Shown piece by piece: positions 5,543 through 5,653 of a DNA stretch of 5,653 nt (within the stretch, counting starts at the first letter, position 1; each line of letters starts with the position of its first letter). Under the pieces are notes generated by a model, which did not search any database, was not told where the DNA came from, and worked only from the letters and a program-made list of their open reading frames with translations. Origin of the DNA: SIG588 sp045654545 (GTDB lineage Bacteria > Bacillota > Clostridia > Oscillospirales > Acutalibacteraceae); the NCBI GenBank assembly GCA_045654545.1, contig JAZONO010000092.1, positions 1 to 5,653 on the forward strand. Reading direction: 5' to 3'. The translations under genes and the position numbers were made by a program.

Positions 5543-5653
5543 TCTGAACACGCCAAACGGGAAACGCCTTCGGGGCGCTCGCATAGGGAGAAATCGGTTT
5601 TTCGCCACGATTTGCCCTGTCTCCTTGTTGCCAAACCTTGTAAGACATAGAGT
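5543..5653. other. Non-coding tail of the window with two hairpins
   Basis: I see no supported gene in these 111 bases. A 4-bp hairpin with a TTCGG loop (CGCC 5565-5568, GGCG 5574-5577) is followed by a longer imperfect hairpin at 5583-5620. In the latter, ATAGGG pairs with CCCTGT (one G-T pair), then an AG/G internal loop, then AAATCG (5591-5596) pairs with CGATTT (5608-5613) around an 11-base loop. No T-tract follows on either strand, so neither is a standard intrinsic terminator. The segment could be the spoVM 3' end, a structured leader of a gene to the right, or an uncharacterised small RNA. Confidence 0.5.

Noticed and set aside
5210..5653. Minus-strand frame open from about the right edge to 5210, antisense to the two small genes
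   Set aside because: The product is Arg/Pro/Phe-rich without motifs, and it conflicts with spoVM and the small membrane-protein gene, both of which have Shine-Dalgarno sites. It might be coding only if sequence beyond the edge showed a real domain.
5625..5653. Possible vegetative promoter TTGTTG-N17-TAGAGT at the right edge
   Set aside because: It matches only 3 of 6 and 4 of 6 consensus bases, and the downstream context is outside the window.
1..5653. Large new defence, CRISPR, phage or biosynthetic system
   Set aside because: The window is nearly filled by conserved housekeeping and sporulation genes. I saw no repeat-spacer array, integrase, transposase, terminal repeats or toxin-antitoxin pair.

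Overview
This window looks like a chromosomal housekeeping region from an endospore-forming member of the Firmicutes, most likely a class Clostridia species of the Oscillospiraceae/Ruminococcaceae type. That placement is an inference from gene order, strong Shine-Dalgarno sites, moderate GC content (about 50% by eye) and a recognisable SpoVM. It is not a database match. All supported genes lie on the + strand, and I see no mobile element, CRISPR array, tRNA or rRNA.

Layout. Positions 1-321 hold the 3' end of rsmB (16S rRNA m5C methyltransferase), cut by the window edge. Next comes a tightly packed run: rlmN (338-1384), prpC/stp (1384-2148), prkC (2141-4285) and rsgA (about 4300-5184). rlmN and prpC share one base, prpC and prkC overlap by 8 bases, and rsgA starts within about 15 bases of the prkC stop. 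A strong intrinsic terminator (5185-5221) closes this unit. After it lies a candidate mother-cell (sigma-E/sigma-K-like) promoter, then two very small genes: an unrecognised 50-residue, two-segment membrane protein (5286-5438) and the 29-residue sporulation morphogen SpoVM (5453-5542). The last 111 bases hold no gene I can support, only two hairpins.

How the genes work together. RsmB, RlmN and RsgA all act on rRNA or ribosome assembly. PrpC and PrkC are an antagonistic phosphatase and membrane kinase pair, the kinase having three extracellular PASTA repeats that sense cell-wall material. In Bacillus subtilis the RsgA orthologue CpgA is a known PrkC/PrpC substrate, so the cluster plausibly links cell-wall state to ribosome maturation. 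In B. subtilis the order is rsmB-rlmN-prpC-prkC-rsgA-rpe-thiN-spoVM. Here rpe and thiN are missing between rsgA and spoVM, and a terminator plus a small membrane-protein gene take their place.

Most of the window is well-known biology. The parts most worth a second look are the 50-residue membrane protein paired with spoVM and their candidate sporulation promoter, the threonine-only repetitive tail of PrkC with its hexanucleotide repeat DNA, and the start of rsgA, which lacks a clear ribosome binding site.
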